Notes under the pieces: model-generated | Databases searched by the model: none | What the model saw: the letters and a program-made list of their open reading frames with translations, nothing else | Told to the model about the DNA's origin: nothing | Position numbers and translations under genes: made by a program | Shown: in pieces, positions 24,665-33,939 of the stretch | Layout: every line of letters begins with the position of its first letter | Position numbering within the stretch: the stretch's first letter is position 1 | NCBI RefSeq assembly: GCF_000931935.2 | Contig: NZ_AZAC01000009.1 | Coordinates: 1-37,299, forward strand | DNA: 37,299 bases | Direction: 5' to 3' | From: Dethiosulfatarculus sandiegensis | GTDB taxonomy: Bacteria > Desulfobacterota > Desulfarculia > Desulfarculales > Desulfarculaceae

Positions 24665-26455
24665 TTAATTATTATTGGTATTCGGGCCGGGCAAAGCCTT
24701 GGCCCTTTCCATGGCCGGGGGTATTGCCCTATCAAGGAAAGGTTCTTTGGCAGATCCGTAGACCAGGGATTGCAACTCAATCACCATGTCTGCCATGCCC
24801 TTTGAATGCCGTTTCATCCCTTCCGCTATCTCAGCCGACCTCTGGGCCTCTGTGGCCCTGGTCTGCAGGTCATTATCCATCTCGGATACAGCCTGGTTGA
24901 TCTGCTCCACCCCTTGGGACTGTTCAGCCGAGGCAGAGCTTATCTCACTGACCAGCTCACCCGCCTCGCCGGAACTTACGGAAACCTCGGAAAAGAATTG
25001 ATTGGCCTCTTCCAAAAGCCTGGCGCTGCTTTTTATTTTTTCCAGGTTTTCCTGAATCAGTTGAGAGGTGTTGCGGGCTGCCTGGGCGGTGCGGCCGGCT
25101 AAGTTGCCCACTTCTTCGGCCACCACCGAAAAACCGGCCCCGGCCTGCCCCGCCCGAGCCGCCTCCACCGCGGCGTTTAAGGCTAAAATGTTAGTCTGAA
25201 AAGCAATCTCGTCTATGGTCTTCAAAATCGCGAAAGTCTCTTCACTTGAGCGGGCAACCTCGCGCATGGCCAGGTTAAGCCCTTCCATACGCTTATTTGC
25301 GTGTTTCACCATCTCCTGGTTCTTATCCATGAGCAAATCGGCCTTGGCCGCGTTTTCCGCATTGGCCCTGGTCATGGAGGACACCTCTTCCAGGGAAGCG
25401 GCGGTCTCCTCCAGGGAAGCGGCCTGCTGGCTTGAACCGGCGGCCAGACTTGAGCTGGCCTCTGACACCTGCCGGGATACCAGGGCCATGGAGCCGGCGG
25501 AACCGGAAAGTCGGCTTATTACCTTTTTTATGGGCCGCGTAATAGAGCGGGTAAAAAAGAAACTTAAGGCTGCTAAAAAGAGCCCCAGGGAAATCACTCC
25601 AATCTGGATCCAGGTGGAGGTGATTTCCATTTGCTGCAAGGCTTGTTCGCGTTTTTTAGCTATAAGGGTCTTGACCTGTTTGGCCAGAGCCCTGGCCTGG
25701 GCCTCCACCGCCCTGGCAGTATCCCTCAGCAAGGGGTACTTTTCCTTGGCCTGGATTAGATTTTCCCTAAGTTTACTCGCAGTGTTCTGATAATCTCCTA
25801 TTGCCTGGACCAACAACCCGGCCCGGCTCATGGATTTCCCTTGTGCCTGGATTTTAAAGTCACCAGCCGTTTTTTGGAAAAGATCCCAGAACTTATTATC
25901 CTGAGTCAGCAAAAAATCCTTTTCATACCGGCACATGCCGAGGTAAAGCATTTTCAAATCATCCTGCCCGCCCTGCCGGTTCAGCAGGGATTCAATTTTT
26001 TCGGAGGCCAGCCTCACCTGCCCTTCCAGGCCGGAATCCGGGTTGCCCCTTTGTTTAACCAAAGCAACCATGGTGCTAAAATGGCCCTCATAAGCTTCTA
26101 CGGCGAGGAGCATTTTTTGGGTCTTTTCCCGCCCGTCGGGGAGTTTAATTTTTTGGGCAAGCTCAGTTATAAGACCAATTGAAGACCTTATGCCTTTTAT
26201 GGTGTTTTTTATTTGAGCGATATACAAATCATCCTTGCGCGTCAGGTAATTTTTCTCCTGCCTTCTGGCGTTTAGCAATTTAAGCACAACCTCTTTGGAT
26301 TCCAATTCAATCCCGGAATAACTGCCTAGTAACACATCAAAGGAGTCGCCTAATTTTTTAACTTTATAGTTGACCAGCCAGCCACTGATAAAAGCAAGGG
26401 CCACTATAAAACCAAAAGCCAAATAAAGTCTTTTTCCTATTGATAGTTCTCTCAT
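24665..26455 (-). CDS. Methyl-accepting chemotaxis protein
   Basis: A 596-residue transmembrane chemoreceptor. The first membrane helix covers about residues 9-29. The periplasmic domain (30-278) is all-helical, resembling four-helix or helical bimodular sensor domains. The second membrane helix covers about 280-300, followed by HAMP ([14 protein letters not shown] onward). The cytoplasmic signalling domain contains the hallmark hairpin [20 protein letters not shown] and the flanking [13 protein letters not shown]. The C-terminus ends PNTNNN with no CheR-binding pentapeptide. GAGGG lies seven bases before the ATG. No chemotaxis genes are adjacent. The ligand is unknown. Confidence 0.94.
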   Translation of the reverse strand: MRELSIGKRLYLAFGFIVALAFISGWLVNYKVKKLGDSFDVLLGSYSGIELESKEVVLKLLNARRQEKNYLTRKDDLYIAQIKNTIKGIRSSIGLITELAQKIKLPDGREKTQKMLLAVEAYEGHFSTMVALVKQRGNPDSGLEGQVRLASEKIESLLNRQGGQDDLKMLYLGMCRYEKDFLLTQDNKFWDLFQKTAGDFKIQAQGKSMSRAGLLVQAIGDYQNTASKLRENLIQAKEKYPLLRDTARAVEAQARALAKQVKTLIAKKREQALQQMEITSTWIQIGVISLGLFLAALSFFFTRSITRPIKKVISRLSGSAGSMALVSRQVSEASSSLAAGSSQQAASLEETAASLEEVSSMTRANAENAAKADLLMDKNQEMVKHANKRMEGLNLAMREVARSSEETFAILKTIDEIAFQTNILALNAAVEAARAGQAGAGFSVVAEEVGNLAGRTAQAARNTSQLIQENLEKIKSSARLLEEANQFFSEVSVSSGEAGELVSEISSASAEQSQGVEQINQAVSEMDNDLQTRATEAQRSAEIAEGMKRHSKGMADMVIELQSLVYGSAKEPFLDRAIPPAMERAKALPGPNTNNN

Positions 26456-26476
26456 TTATATACCCTCGGGTTTAAT

Positions 26477-26493
26477 AGGATTTATTAAATCCT
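26477..26493. promoter_or_regulatory. Perfect inverted repeat before the chemoreceptor gene
   Basis: AGGATTTATTAAATCCT has eight-base arms around a central base and lies just upstream of the chemoreceptor ribosome-binding site. It could be an operator or mRNA hairpin limiting translation. The binding protein is unknown. Confidence 0.35.
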
Positions 26494-27084
26494 TTAACTT
26501 CCATTTTGAATAGCATAGTGGTTTCCTAAAAGACAAGGATAAAATACTACTTATTAGCTAAAAAAATAGATCTTTATGAGAAAAAAAAGAGGAGAAAAAA
26601 TAATAGAAAGGTATTAATTTCTTAGATGGTTAGAGCTTACGATCAAAAGGAAGCGGAATTGCTTATTCATCATGATTTACTGGTAGCACTTTATCCACTT
26701 TTCAATATTTTTCGAAATAGATACTAAAGATAATCATTAAATTTCTTGGCAACTCCTCCCCGTTCACTACAGTTCTGAAAAAACAGTATTTGTCTGCCGT
26801 TTTTTCCGTTTCGCTCCAATCCATAAACTAAAACATCCAGATCAGAGATCATCTCTCCCCTATCGCCTGGTTGTTTATTCATCTCTTCAGCAAATCAACA
26901 TATAATTAAAAATAATGCATAAATCCTGAATTAACTTCCTGTCTAACACCAGTAGTTCCACCAGTTACTAAAATATTTTTCCGAACAATCATCTGAGAAA
27001 ATTACTGTCTTTATCCTTCTTGTTTTACCAACTTTATCTTGCAGTATAATAGGAGTTGGATTACGATTAAAACTACTTTTCTCG

Positions 27085-27093
27085 TGTTATAAT
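27085..27093 (+). promoter_or_regulatory. Extended -10 promoter for the MBL-fold gene
   Basis: TGTTATAAT is an exact extended -10 element (TGn plus TATAAT), about 60 bases before the ATG at 27155. No convincing -35 hexamer precedes it, as is common with extended -10 promoters. Confidence 0.5.
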
Positions 27094-27154
27094 TGATTTT
27101 ATGAAGCAATCTAAAAGCCTAGTTTTCCGGTACAGCTAAAAAAGGAAACAACAT

Positions 27155-27991
27155 ATGAAGCTAAACATATTGGTTGACAACAACACCTATATAGACCGTT
27201 ATCTACTGGCAGAACCCGGTCTTTGCATACTCTTGGAGACCGGTGAAAATAAAATTCTTTTTGACACAGGCTTCAGCGACGCTTTTTTAAAAAACGCAAA
27301 TGCCAGGGGTCATGACTTACTGGACCTTGATCAAATCGTGCTCTCCCATTCCCATTTGGATCACACCTGGGGATTGCCTCATTTATTCAGCCGCTACGTT
27401 CAGACCGGCCTGGAAGGGCGCAAATGGAAACGGCCCGGCCTTGTGGCCCATCCGCTGCTTTTTAAATCCCGCTATGTTGAAGGAGTGCCGGAGCTTGGCA
27501 GCCTTGTTTCCCAGGAAAGGGCTGCCGCCTTTTGTGACCTGAAGCTCAGCACGGAGCCGATCTGGCTTGAGTCAAACCTGGTTTTCCTGGGGGAGATTCC
27601 CCGAACCTTTGGGTTTGAAAATCAATACGCCATTGGCAGGATAAGGGGAAAGGAAGAAGACCAGGACTGCTATGTGCAGGATGACTCGGCCCTGGCCTGG
27701 AAGACCCCTGAAGGCCTGGTCATCATCACCGGCTGCTCTCACGCGGGAATCTGTAATATAATTGAACACGCCCAAAAGGTCTGCCAGGAGGAAAAGATCC
27801 TGGATATTATCGGCGGGCTGCACCTTTTGGACGCTCCCCCGGAACAGATGCGGGGCACCTTGGAATATCTCAAGAAAATAAAGCCGGTGCGTATGCATCC
27901 CTGCCATTGCACAGACCTTAAGGCCAAGATTGCCCTGGCACAGGTGGTTGACCTTGAAGAAGTAGGTGTGGGGCTTTGCCTTGAATACTGA
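27155..27991 (+). CDS. MBL-fold metallo-hydrolase (COG1237-like)
   Basis: A 278-residue metallo-beta-lactamase-fold protein. The metal-binding HSHLDH motif is at 65-70, and an Asp in FDTGFSD precedes it. The later metal-ligand blocks GCSHAGICNII and GGLHLL, with the final PCHCT, are typical of the COG1237 subgroup, which includes the methanopterin-related ribofuranosylaminobenzene phosphate synthase-like enzymes. Function within the subgroup cannot be assigned. AAGGA precedes the ATG. The gene is monocistronic and ends at a strong bidirectional terminator shared with the convergent VWA gene. Confidence 0.87.
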   Translation: MKLNILVDNNTYIDRYLLAEPGLCILLETGENKILFDTGFSDAFLKNANARGHDLLDLDQIVLSHSHLDHTWGLPHLFSRYVQTGLEGRKWKRPGLVAHPLLFKSRYVEGVPELGSLVSQERAAAFCDLKLSTEPIWLESNLVFLGEIPRTFGFENQYAIGRIRGKEEDQDCYVQDDSALAWKTPEGLVIITGCSHAGICNIIEHAQKVCQEEKILDIIGGLHLLDAPPEQMRGTLEYLKKIKPVRMHPCHCTDLKAKIALAQVVDLEEVGVGLCLEY

Positions 27992-28000
27992 CTACATAAA

Positions 28001-28040
28001 AAAAGGCGGCAGGTGCTCAACAGAACACCTGCCGCCTTTT
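28001..28040. terminator. Bidirectional intrinsic terminator
   Basis: A perfect 15-base stem (28001-28015 with 28026-28040) has A residues at one end and T residues at the other, so it works in both directions. It serves the MBL-fold gene on the plus strand and the VWA protein gene on the minus strand. Confidence 0.93.
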
Positions 28041-28057
28041 GCTTGTGATGTCAGATA

Positions 28058-30868
28058 TTAATCAACCTTTATAGGTTCTTTGGCCAAGACCTTGTCTCCC
28101 TGACTCATGATGTAGCGAACCTCATAGTCACCGGGTTTGGAAGGGGCTCTGACCTCCAAGGGATTGCCTTCCCTGGTATTGGTGTATTTTACATAGCCGC
28201 CCGGCCCCTGATCCGGCTCGGATACGCAAATGTAATCGCTTCCATAGCCAGGGCCCTGCCAGGAAACCTTGATCTTGCCACCCGCCTTGACCGAGGCCGG
28301 GACCTTTAAGGAAGCTGTGACAGGTTCAACAGTGATACCCGTCTTGGCCAAAACCTTGCTCCCCTGGCTCATGATGTAGCGAACCTCATACTTGCCAGGA
28401 TCAGCCGGGGCCCTCACCTCCAAGGGGTTTCCCTCCCTTGTGTTGGTGTATTCCTTATAGCTGCCCTCCCCCTGGTCCGGCTCGGATACGCAAATATAAT
28501 CGCTTTCATAGCCAGGGCCCTGCCAGGAAACCTTGATCTTGCCACCCGCCTTGACCGAGGCAGGGACCTTTATGGAAGCTGTGACAGGTTCAACAGTGAT
28601 ACCCGTCTTGGCCAAAACCTTGCTCCCCTGGCTCATGATGTAGCGAACCTCATACTTGCCAGGATCAGCCGGGGCCCTCACCTCCAAGGGGTTTCCCTCC
28701 CTTGTGTTGGTGTATTCCTTATAGCTGCCCTCCCCCTGGTCCGGCTCGGATACGCAAATATAATCGCTTTCATAGCCAGGCCCCTGCCAGGAAACCTTGA
28801 TCTTGCCACCCGCCTTGACCGAGGCAGGAGCCTTGACCGATGCGGTGACGCCCTTGATCTCAATCTTAGTCTTGGCCAGGAGCTTATCGCCCCTGCCCAG
28901 TATGTAGCGCACCTCATAGGTCCCCGGCTCGGAAGGGGCCCGCAGCTTCAAGGGGCTGCCGTCCCTGGTGTAGGTGTATTGCTTATATGAACCCGGCTTT
29001 TGGTCGGGCAATGATATGCAGATATAGTCCGCGTCATTACCTGGGCCTTCCCAGGTAACCGGGATCAAGGTGGCCACATTGGCCGAGGCGGGAGCCTTGA
29101 CCGAGGCGGTGACCCCCTTGACCTCAATTTTAGCCTTGGCCAGAAGCTTATCCCCCCTGCCCAGGATGTAGCGCACCTCATAGGTCCCCGGCTCGGAGGG
29201 GGCCCGCAGCTTCAAGGGGCTGCCATCCCTGGTGTAGGTGTATTGCTTATAAGCGCCCGGCTTTTGGTCGGGCAATGATATGCAGATATAGTCCGCGTCA
29301 TTACCAGGCCCTTCCCAGGTAACTGAAAACTTGCTGGCTACATTGGCCGAAGCAGGAGCTTCAACCTTGGCCGTAACTCCCTTGATTTCTATGCTTGTCT
29401 TGGCCAGAAGCTTATCGCCCCTGCCCAGTATGTAGCGCACCTCATAGGTCCCCGGCTCGGAAGGGGCCCGCAGCTTCAAGGGGCTGCCGTCCCTGGTGTA
29501 GGTGTATTGCTTATATGAACCCGGCTTTTGGTCAGGCAATGATATGCAGATATAGTCTGCATCATTAGCAGGCCCTTCCCAGGTAACCGGGAACAAGGTG
29601 GCTACATTGGCCGAGGCAGGAGCTTCAACCTTGGCCGTAACTCCCTTGATTTCTATGCTTGTCTTGGCCAGAAGCTTATCGCCCCTGCCCAGGATGTAGC
29701 GCACCTCATAGGTCCCCGGCTCGGAGGGGGCCCGCAGCTTCAAGGGGCTGCCGTCCCTGGTGTAGGTGTATTGCTTATATGAACCCGGCTTTTGGTCGGG
29801 CAGTGATATGCAGATATAGTCCGGTTCGTAATCCGGCCCCTGCCAGGTGACATCAAACAAGGTTGCCACATTGGCTGAAGCGGGAGCCTTGACCCGGGCG
29901 GTGAGGGGGGTGACTTTAATGCCGGTCCTGCCTATGACGTTACTACTGTGTCCGTGTACATAGCGCAGTTCATAATCACCCTTTTCACTCGGCGCCACAA
30001 GCTGGGCGGGATTGCCTCTTTCCGTATAGGCGTAGTTGCCGTGGGTTTGGTCCTTTGAGCCCTTTGGCGCAATGGTGATGAAATCACCCCGACTGTCCGG
30101 CCCTTTCCACTTAACTTTAAAGGAGCTGGCAATGGAAATACTGGCCGGGGCCTTTAGTTCGGCTGTACCCGGATTTTCCACTACAGGCGGTGACGGCTCT
30201 TCCACCTTTTTCACAGTGGCTTTCAGAGCCTTTAGCAAGGAATCCGCGTCATTGGCAGCCAGAAACAATCCGCCGGTCTGATCAGCCAGACAGCGCAGCC
30301 TTTCCTGATCCCCCTTGGACAGGCCAAACCCCACCACATGCACTTTAAAATCCACTCCGCTCATGGCCAGTTCCCTGGCCAGGGCGCATGGATCCATGTC
30401 GCAAGTCTCAAGTCCATCGCTCACCAGCACCACAGTGGCCTTTTGCTCGGTATGGCGAAGCGCCTTGGCCGCCTTTTGCACGGAAGCGCTCAGAGGTGTT
30501 TTTCCCTTGGGCTTAAGCGCCATGACCTTTTCAATCATGGCCCGGGGATCATGGGGCCCCAGGGGGACCAGCATTTCTATATCCCGGCAATCGCCTTTTC
30601 TGCGGTGCCCATAAGCCATAAGTCCGGTGTTAAACTCTTTGGGAATAGCCTGGATAAGGTCTTTCATCACCTTTTTGGCGATCTCTATTTTGGCCGTGCC
30701 CTTGATCTGCCCCCACATGGAACCAGAGGCGTCGAGCACAAAAACAACGTTTTTCTGCTCGGCAGCATAAGCCGGAACATGGCTCAAGAGACAGCAAACC
30801 ATGGCCAGACCAAAAAACAAAACCGCCCTGGTAAAGGGACGTCTTATAAATCTATTCATTTTTTCCAT
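28058..30868 (-). CDS. Secreted VWA-domain protein with eight tandem repeats
   Basis: A 936-residue exported protein. The ATG at 30868 follows GAGG by six bases; a TTG twelve bases upstream is rejected. A Sec signal ends AYA at about 35. The von Willebrand A domain (40-215) has a complete MIDAS: DASGS at 46-50, the Thr of GKTPLS and the Asp of VSDGLE. It should bind divalent metal and a protein ligand. A Pro-rich linker leads into eight tandem 88-residue beta-rich repeats of likely Ig-like fold (consensus features: APAS, VTW-GP, DYICIS, YTYTR, LRAP, YEVRYI). The first repeat is divergent, four are of one subtype and three of a second. It probably works in adhesion or surface assembly. Confidence 0.92.
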   Translation of the reverse strand: MEKMNRFIRRPFTRAVLFFGLAMVCCLLSHVPAYAAEQKNVVFVLDASGSMWGQIKGTAKIEIAKKVMKDLIQAIPKEFNTGLMAYGHRRKGDCRDIEMLVPLGPHDPRAMIEKVMALKPKGKTPLSASVQKAAKALRHTEQKATVVLVSDGLETCDMDPCALARELAMSGVDFKVHVVGFGLSKGDQERLRCLADQTGGLFLAANDADSLLKALKATVKKVEEPSPPVVENPGTAELKAPASISIASSFKVKWKGPDSRGDFITIAPKGSKDQTHGNYAYTERGNPAQLVAPSEKGDYELRYVHGHSSNVIGRTGIKVTPLTARVKAPASANVATLFDVTWQGPDYEPDYICISLPDQKPGSYKQYTYTRDGSPLKLRAPSEPGTYEVRYILGRGDKLLAKTSIEIKGVTAKVEAPASANVATLFPVTWEGPANDADYICISLPDQKPGSYKQYTYTRDGSPLKLRAPSEPGTYEVRYILGRGDKLLAKTSIEIKGVTAKVEAPASANVASKFSVTWEGPGNDADYICISLPDQKPGAYKQYTYTRDGSPLKLRAPSEPGTYEVRYILGRGDKLLAKAKIEVKGVTASVKAPASANVATLIPVTWEGPGNDADYICISLPDQKPGSYKQYTYTRDGSPLKLRAPSEPGTYEVRYILGRGDKLLAKTKIEIKGVTASVKAPASVKAGGKIKVSWQGPGYESDYICVSEPDQGEGSYKEYTNTREGNPLEVRAPADPGKYEVRYIMSQGSKVLAKTGITVEPVTASIKVPASVKAGGKIKVSWQGPGYESDYICVSEPDQGEGSYKEYTNTREGNPLEVRAPADPGKYEVRYIMSQGSKVLAKTGITVEPVTASLKVPASVKAGGKIKVSWQGPGYGSDYICVSEPDQGPGGYVKYTNTREGNPLEVRAPSKPGDYEVRYIMSQGDKVLAKEPIKVD
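28061..30163 (-). repeat. Eight tandem 264-base coding repeats
   Basis: The unit boundaries are at 28315, 28579, 28843, 29107, 29371, 29635 and 29899, each exactly 264 bases apart, except that the last unit at the gene's end is three codons shorter. The three units at 28061-28843 are near identical to one another, as are the four at 28844-29899; the unit at 29900-30163 is diverged. High DNA identity, including synonymous sites, points to recent duplication or gene conversion, so copy number may vary between strains and assemblies. Confidence 0.95.
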
Positions 30869-31180
30869 TCCACACCTCAAAGGCTAAACCTGATTTTTGT
30901 TTGCAACCTGTTTTCTTGTTTGCATCCAGACGAAACAGACTGCCAACTCATCACCAATCAGCAACACTGTTTATTGCCATATTGCCTCAGCACAGACTAA
31001 TTAGGCAAGGAATCATGCTTTCTCCTTAAAACACGCATTTCCTGCCCAGTTTTCCTCCAACAGGATGTTAAAGAAGCCGTATTATTGAGAAATGCCGAAA
31101 AAATCCTATTCCTGCCAAACAGATAAAATAAGGTGTAAAATACTGTTCATCAGCTTCCACAATCCAAACGAGAGATCGCC
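30869..31180. other. Divergent intergenic region
   Basis: This 312-base gap between the leftward VWA gene and the rightward methyltransferase holds no convincing frame. It must contain both promoters, but neither is clear. Confidence 0.45.
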
Positions 31181-31801
31181 ATGCCCAAAACAACTGCATT
31201 TGACAAGCATACCGAGGCCTATGACAAATGGTTTGAGGATAATGAAGCCTCTTTCAGATCAGAACTGGATACAATCCGCAGGCTTATTCCCAAAGGCCGG
31301 GCCGATGGCCTGGAAGTGGGGATGGGCACAGGCCAATTCGCAGGGCCGCTCGGCATAAAGACAGGCCTTGAGCCTTCGGAAAAAATGGCCCTCAAGGCCA
31401 GGGCGCAAGGCATAACGGTTTATAGTGGAGTGGCCGAAAAAATGCCTTTTCCTGACGCAAGCTTTGATTATCTCCTTTTTGTGACGGTTATCTGCTTTTT
31501 GGATGATGTGTTCAACTCTTTTAAAGAGGCGCACAGGGTTCTCAGGCCCGGTGGATGCGTGATAGTGGCCTTTATTGACAGGCAAAGCGAAATGGGCAGG
31601 CAATACAACGCCAAAAAGGGAAAAAGCCGCTTTTATAAAGACGCCGCCTTTTTCTCCAGCCAAGAGGTGATTGATTTGCTTGAGAGGGCAGGATTTGAGA
31701 TCAAAAAAGCCAAGCAGACCCTGATCCCGGGATCACCAAACAACACCATCAGGGACGGTTATGGCCAAGGCGCTTTTGTGGTTATAAAGGCCATGGCTTG
31801 A
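31181..31801 (+). CDS. SAM-dependent methyltransferase (Methyltransf_11 type)
   Basis: A 206-residue class I methyltransferase with motif I LEVGMGTG (44-51, with Met in the place of the usual Cys), the acidic residue after beta-2 in GLEPSE, the motif AEKMPFPDASFDYLLF and HRVLRPGGCVIVAF. It resembles UbiE-like small-molecule methyltransferases. The start at 31181 has only a weak GAGAG upstream. An AraC-type regulator begins about 48 bases downstream in the same reading frame, so the two may be co-expressed. Substrate unknown. Confidence 0.87.
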   Translation: MPKTTAFDKHTEAYDKWFEDNEASFRSELDTIRRLIPKGRADGLEVGMGTGQFAGPLGIKTGLEPSEKMALKARAQGITVYSGVAEKMPFPDASFDYLLFVTVICFLDDVFNSFKEAHRVLRPGGCVIVAFIDRQSEMGRQYNAKKGKSRFYKDAAFFSSQEVIDLLERAGFEIKKAKQTLIPGSPNNTIRDGYGQGAFVVIKAMA

Positions 31802-31849
31802 CAAGGGAGGGGCAACATCACATCCGCTGCAATAATAAGAAACAAAGCA

Positions 31850-32605
31850 TTGCCATTTGTCGAGCTAAAGCAAGGCCTTCATACAAAATACTCGCTTCGC
31901 AGACATTCCCATGAAGAGCTTTCTTTTGGTTTTCTGGAAGGCACAAGCGGCCAGGTGTTTTGTAAGGAACTGCATTTTAAAATGATTGCAAACCAGGCGG
32001 TATTACTTCCGCCAGGAACCGTACATCTATGTCAGCCGGATGATATAAGTCAGTTTACATTTAGAATGATGTATGTTGACCCCGAGTGGTTTTGCCTTGC
32101 TTTTGAACTCGATGCTCGCACCCTGCCTCCACAAACCGCGCAATTAACCGAAAAGAGCATCAAACTGAAAAACCACTTTTTCGGCTCTTTTGCCTTACCT
32201 CAAGACTCTCTTGCTGTGGAAAGCGAAGCCGTATTTTTTATAGGTAAGTTACTCTTTGATGAATTTGACCTGGCCGGTCCAAGGCCTGTTGCTCTTCAAA
32301 AAGACAACGCAGTGTCAGCACTCAAAGACTATATTGACAAACATTTTCTAGAGCAGATTCAACTTGATCATCTGGCGGATATCATCAAACAAAGCAAGTT
32401 TTCTCTTTTAAGGAAGTTCAGTAAAGCCTATAAATTCACTCCCCACGCTTATATATTGAACAAGAGAATTAACAAAGCCAAACAGTTGCTTTCAGACGGT
32501 GCGCCAATAGCGGAAACCGCGGCCCAATGCGGCTTTTATGATCAAAGCCATTTTGTCAAAACATTCCGTCTTTATGTGGGCATGACTCCCATTGAATACA
32601 AATAG
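31850..32605 (+). CDS. AraC-family transcriptional regulator (cupin plus HTH_18)
   Basis: A 251-residue regulator. An N-terminal cupin-like sensor (SRRHSHEELSFGFLEG-type block, then LLPPGTVHLCQPDD) precedes two helix-turn-helix motifs in the last 100 residues (LDHLADIIKQSKFSLLRKFSK and ETAAQCGFYDQSHFVKTFR). The first available start is TTG at 31850, which has no ribosome-binding site. Yet a good GGGAGGGG follows the methyltransferase stop at 31805-31812, and the frame is open from there. The residues just before the TTG (RNKAL) fit the usual N-terminus of such proteins, so translation may begin upstream at a non-standard codon such as ATC at 31817. DUF2000 downstream is a common neighbour. 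Confidence 0.85.
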   Translation: MPFVELKQGLHTKYSLRRHSHEELSFGFLEGTSGQVFCKELHFKMIANQAVLLPPGTVHLCQPDDISQFTFRMMYVDPEWFCLAFELDARTLPPQTAQLTEKSIKLKNHFFGSFALPQDSLAVESEAVFFIGKLLFDEFDLAGPRPVALQKDNAVSALKDYIDKHFLEQIQLDHLADIIKQSKFSLLRKFSKAYKFTPHAYILNKRINKAKQLLSDGAPIAETAAQCGFYDQSHFVKTFRLYVGMTPIEYK

Positions 32606-32703
32606 CCCCCAGCGGCTCTTTTTCTGTTCCTGCAATTTTTTACAATCCATGCCTCCCGTTCCTTTTTATAAGTGAGAACAATCAACATAAAAAAGGAGCG
32701 ACC

Positions 32704-33105
32704 ATGAAAATAGTCATGCTTGTGAATAAGAAATTACCGGTGGGGTTGGCAACAAACACCGCCGCGGTGCTCGGTATAAGCCTGGGTAAAGCAAAAAAAG
32801 AGATCATCGGAGCTGATCTGAAAGACGGCTCTGATATTGTTCATAAAGGCATTACCAGTGAATCCATTCCCATATTGGGCGCAGACAGTCAAACCCTCAA
32901 ACAGATCTATGACAAGGCTATTGCAAACAACCAGGTGGAGGTGATCGACTTCAGCCAACTGGCTCAACGATGCAGGGATTATAAAGACTATTCCCAAAGG
33001 CTTTCCCAAACCCGGAACCAGGATCTTGAGCTATCCGGTCTTTGCCTCTGCGGACCTAAAAAGGATATTCAAAAGCTCACCGGCTCCCTGGGTCTGTATC
33101 ACTGA
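32704..33105 (+). CDS. DUF2000 family protein
   Basis: A 133-residue protein matching DUF2000, a family with a peptidyl-tRNA hydrolase 2-like fold. The N-terminus KIVMLVNKKLPVGLATNTAAVLGISLG, the block IPILGADSQTLKQIYDKA and the end LCGPKKDIQKLTGSLGL are typical. AAGGAG lies six bases before the ATG. Genes of this family often lie beside AraC regulators, as here, suggesting that the regulator controls it. Biochemical function unknown. Confidence 0.85.
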   Translation: MKIVMLVNKKLPVGLATNTAAVLGISLGKAKKEIIGADLKDGSDIVHKGITSESIPILGADSQTLKQIYDKAIANNQVEVIDFSQLAQRCRDYKDYSQRLSQTRNQDLELSGLCLCGPKKDIQKLTGSLGLYH

Positions 33106-33319
33106 CTAAACCAAATCTAAGCCGGGTGCTATCCACTTATACAGGATGTTTCCGGGTTGCACCTTGGCATAACTAGTTATTTTTTTAAGTTGTTATATAC
33201 CCAAGATATAGGCAGTCCCGGCGCCGTCGGCCCGATGCCCTATCATATCGACTTAAAATTCTTGAAGTATATCAAGTTGCTACAAAAATTTTTTAACGGA
33301 TTATAGTTTACCTCCCCAC

Positions 33320-33354
33320 AAAAAAAGCCCCGGGGCGAGAAACATCCCCGAGGC
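33320..33354 (-). terminator. Intrinsic terminator after YHS gene
   Basis: On the minus strand a nine-base stem with one wobble (GCCTCGGGG with CCCCGGGGC) is followed by seven T residues. It ends transcription of the YHS-domain gene about 35 bases beyond its stop codon. Confidence 0.85.
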
Positions 33355-33389
33355 TTCAAGGCTGGAAATTAGCTAAACAGGCCAAAGGC

Positions 33390-33668
33390 TCAGCACTTGC
33401 TTCCCGGAGGGCCCATCAGCTTGGTGTGACATTCCGGTCCCTTGGGGCCGAATTCCTTTTCATTGGCCTTTATGTGTTTATCAAGCCAACGATCCCACCA
33501 GGATTTGGGCTTAATATACCTGGACGGATCAGCCAAAAATTTTTCTTTGCACTTCCGGTCGCAAAAATAATATCTCTCCCCTTCATAATCCGTATATATT
33601 TCGCTTTCCTGTGGATTACAACCCATATAGCAGACAGGGTCTATATAAAGGGTATCTGAAACACGCAT
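33390..33668 (-). CDS. YHS-domain metal-binding protein
   Basis: A 92-residue protein. The YHS domain covers residues 9-52: DPVCYM with Cys13, then YYFCDRKCKEKFLADP with Cys36 and Cys40, the usual heavy-metal (copper or similar) ligand pattern. The C-terminal 40 residues are unusual, with a Trp-rich helix (SWWDRWLDKHI) and a Gly/Pro/Cys end with Cys80 and Cys92. AGGAGG lies seven bases before the ATG. It stands alone, with its own terminator. A role as a metal chaperone or sensor is only family inference. Confidence 0.88.
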   Translation of the reverse strand: MRVSDTLYIDPVCYMGCNPQESEIYTDYEGERYYFCDRKCKEKFLADPSRYIKPKSWWDRWLDKHIKANEKEFGPKGPECHTKLMGPPGSKC

Positions 33669-33939
33669 ATCTCATCCTCCTGCTTTTCCAAGGGTATTCA
33701 ACTCAGGTGCCACCATTTTTCACTCTTCTTAATAGTGCCACCTAAAATGCAAGTACACAAGTATGGTTTATATAAAACAAAAAACCAACAAGGAAAAACC
33801 ATGATTCAGGGCACAAAAACAGTAAGAAGAAGATAAAGTTTGACCTGAAAAATGAAACCATACGCAGCCTATTGAAATTAAAAATATTTTTGGTAACCCT
33901 GGGAAAAAGAAGGCTTCTGATTGAATGGGGGGATCCAAG

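Larger units (their letters stand above)
26456..27154. other. AT-rich intergenic region, no convincing gene
   Basis: A 699-base gap between the divergent chemoreceptor and MBL-fold genes. A 33-residue frame at 26626-26727 lacks a ribosome-binding site and is not credible. The right end holds a possible extended -10 promoter. An inverted repeat, AGGATTTATTAAATCCT (26477-26493), lies 22 bases upstream of the chemoreceptor start and could be an operator. No RNA family is recognised. The gap is unusually long for this otherwise gene-dense stretch. Confidence 0.5.

Noticed and set aside
26626..26727. 33-residue frame in the long intergenic gap
   Set aside because: No ribosome-binding site and no recognisable feature; likely chance.
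28061..30163. Tandem repeats considered as CRISPR or satellite DNA
   Set aside because: The 264-base period is in frame, encodes an 88-residue unit and continues the VWA protein without stops.
31799..31801. Stop-codon read-through or selenocysteine joining the methyltransferase and AraC regulator
   Set aside because: Both parts are complete stand-alone families, and a ribosome-binding site lies right after the stop.
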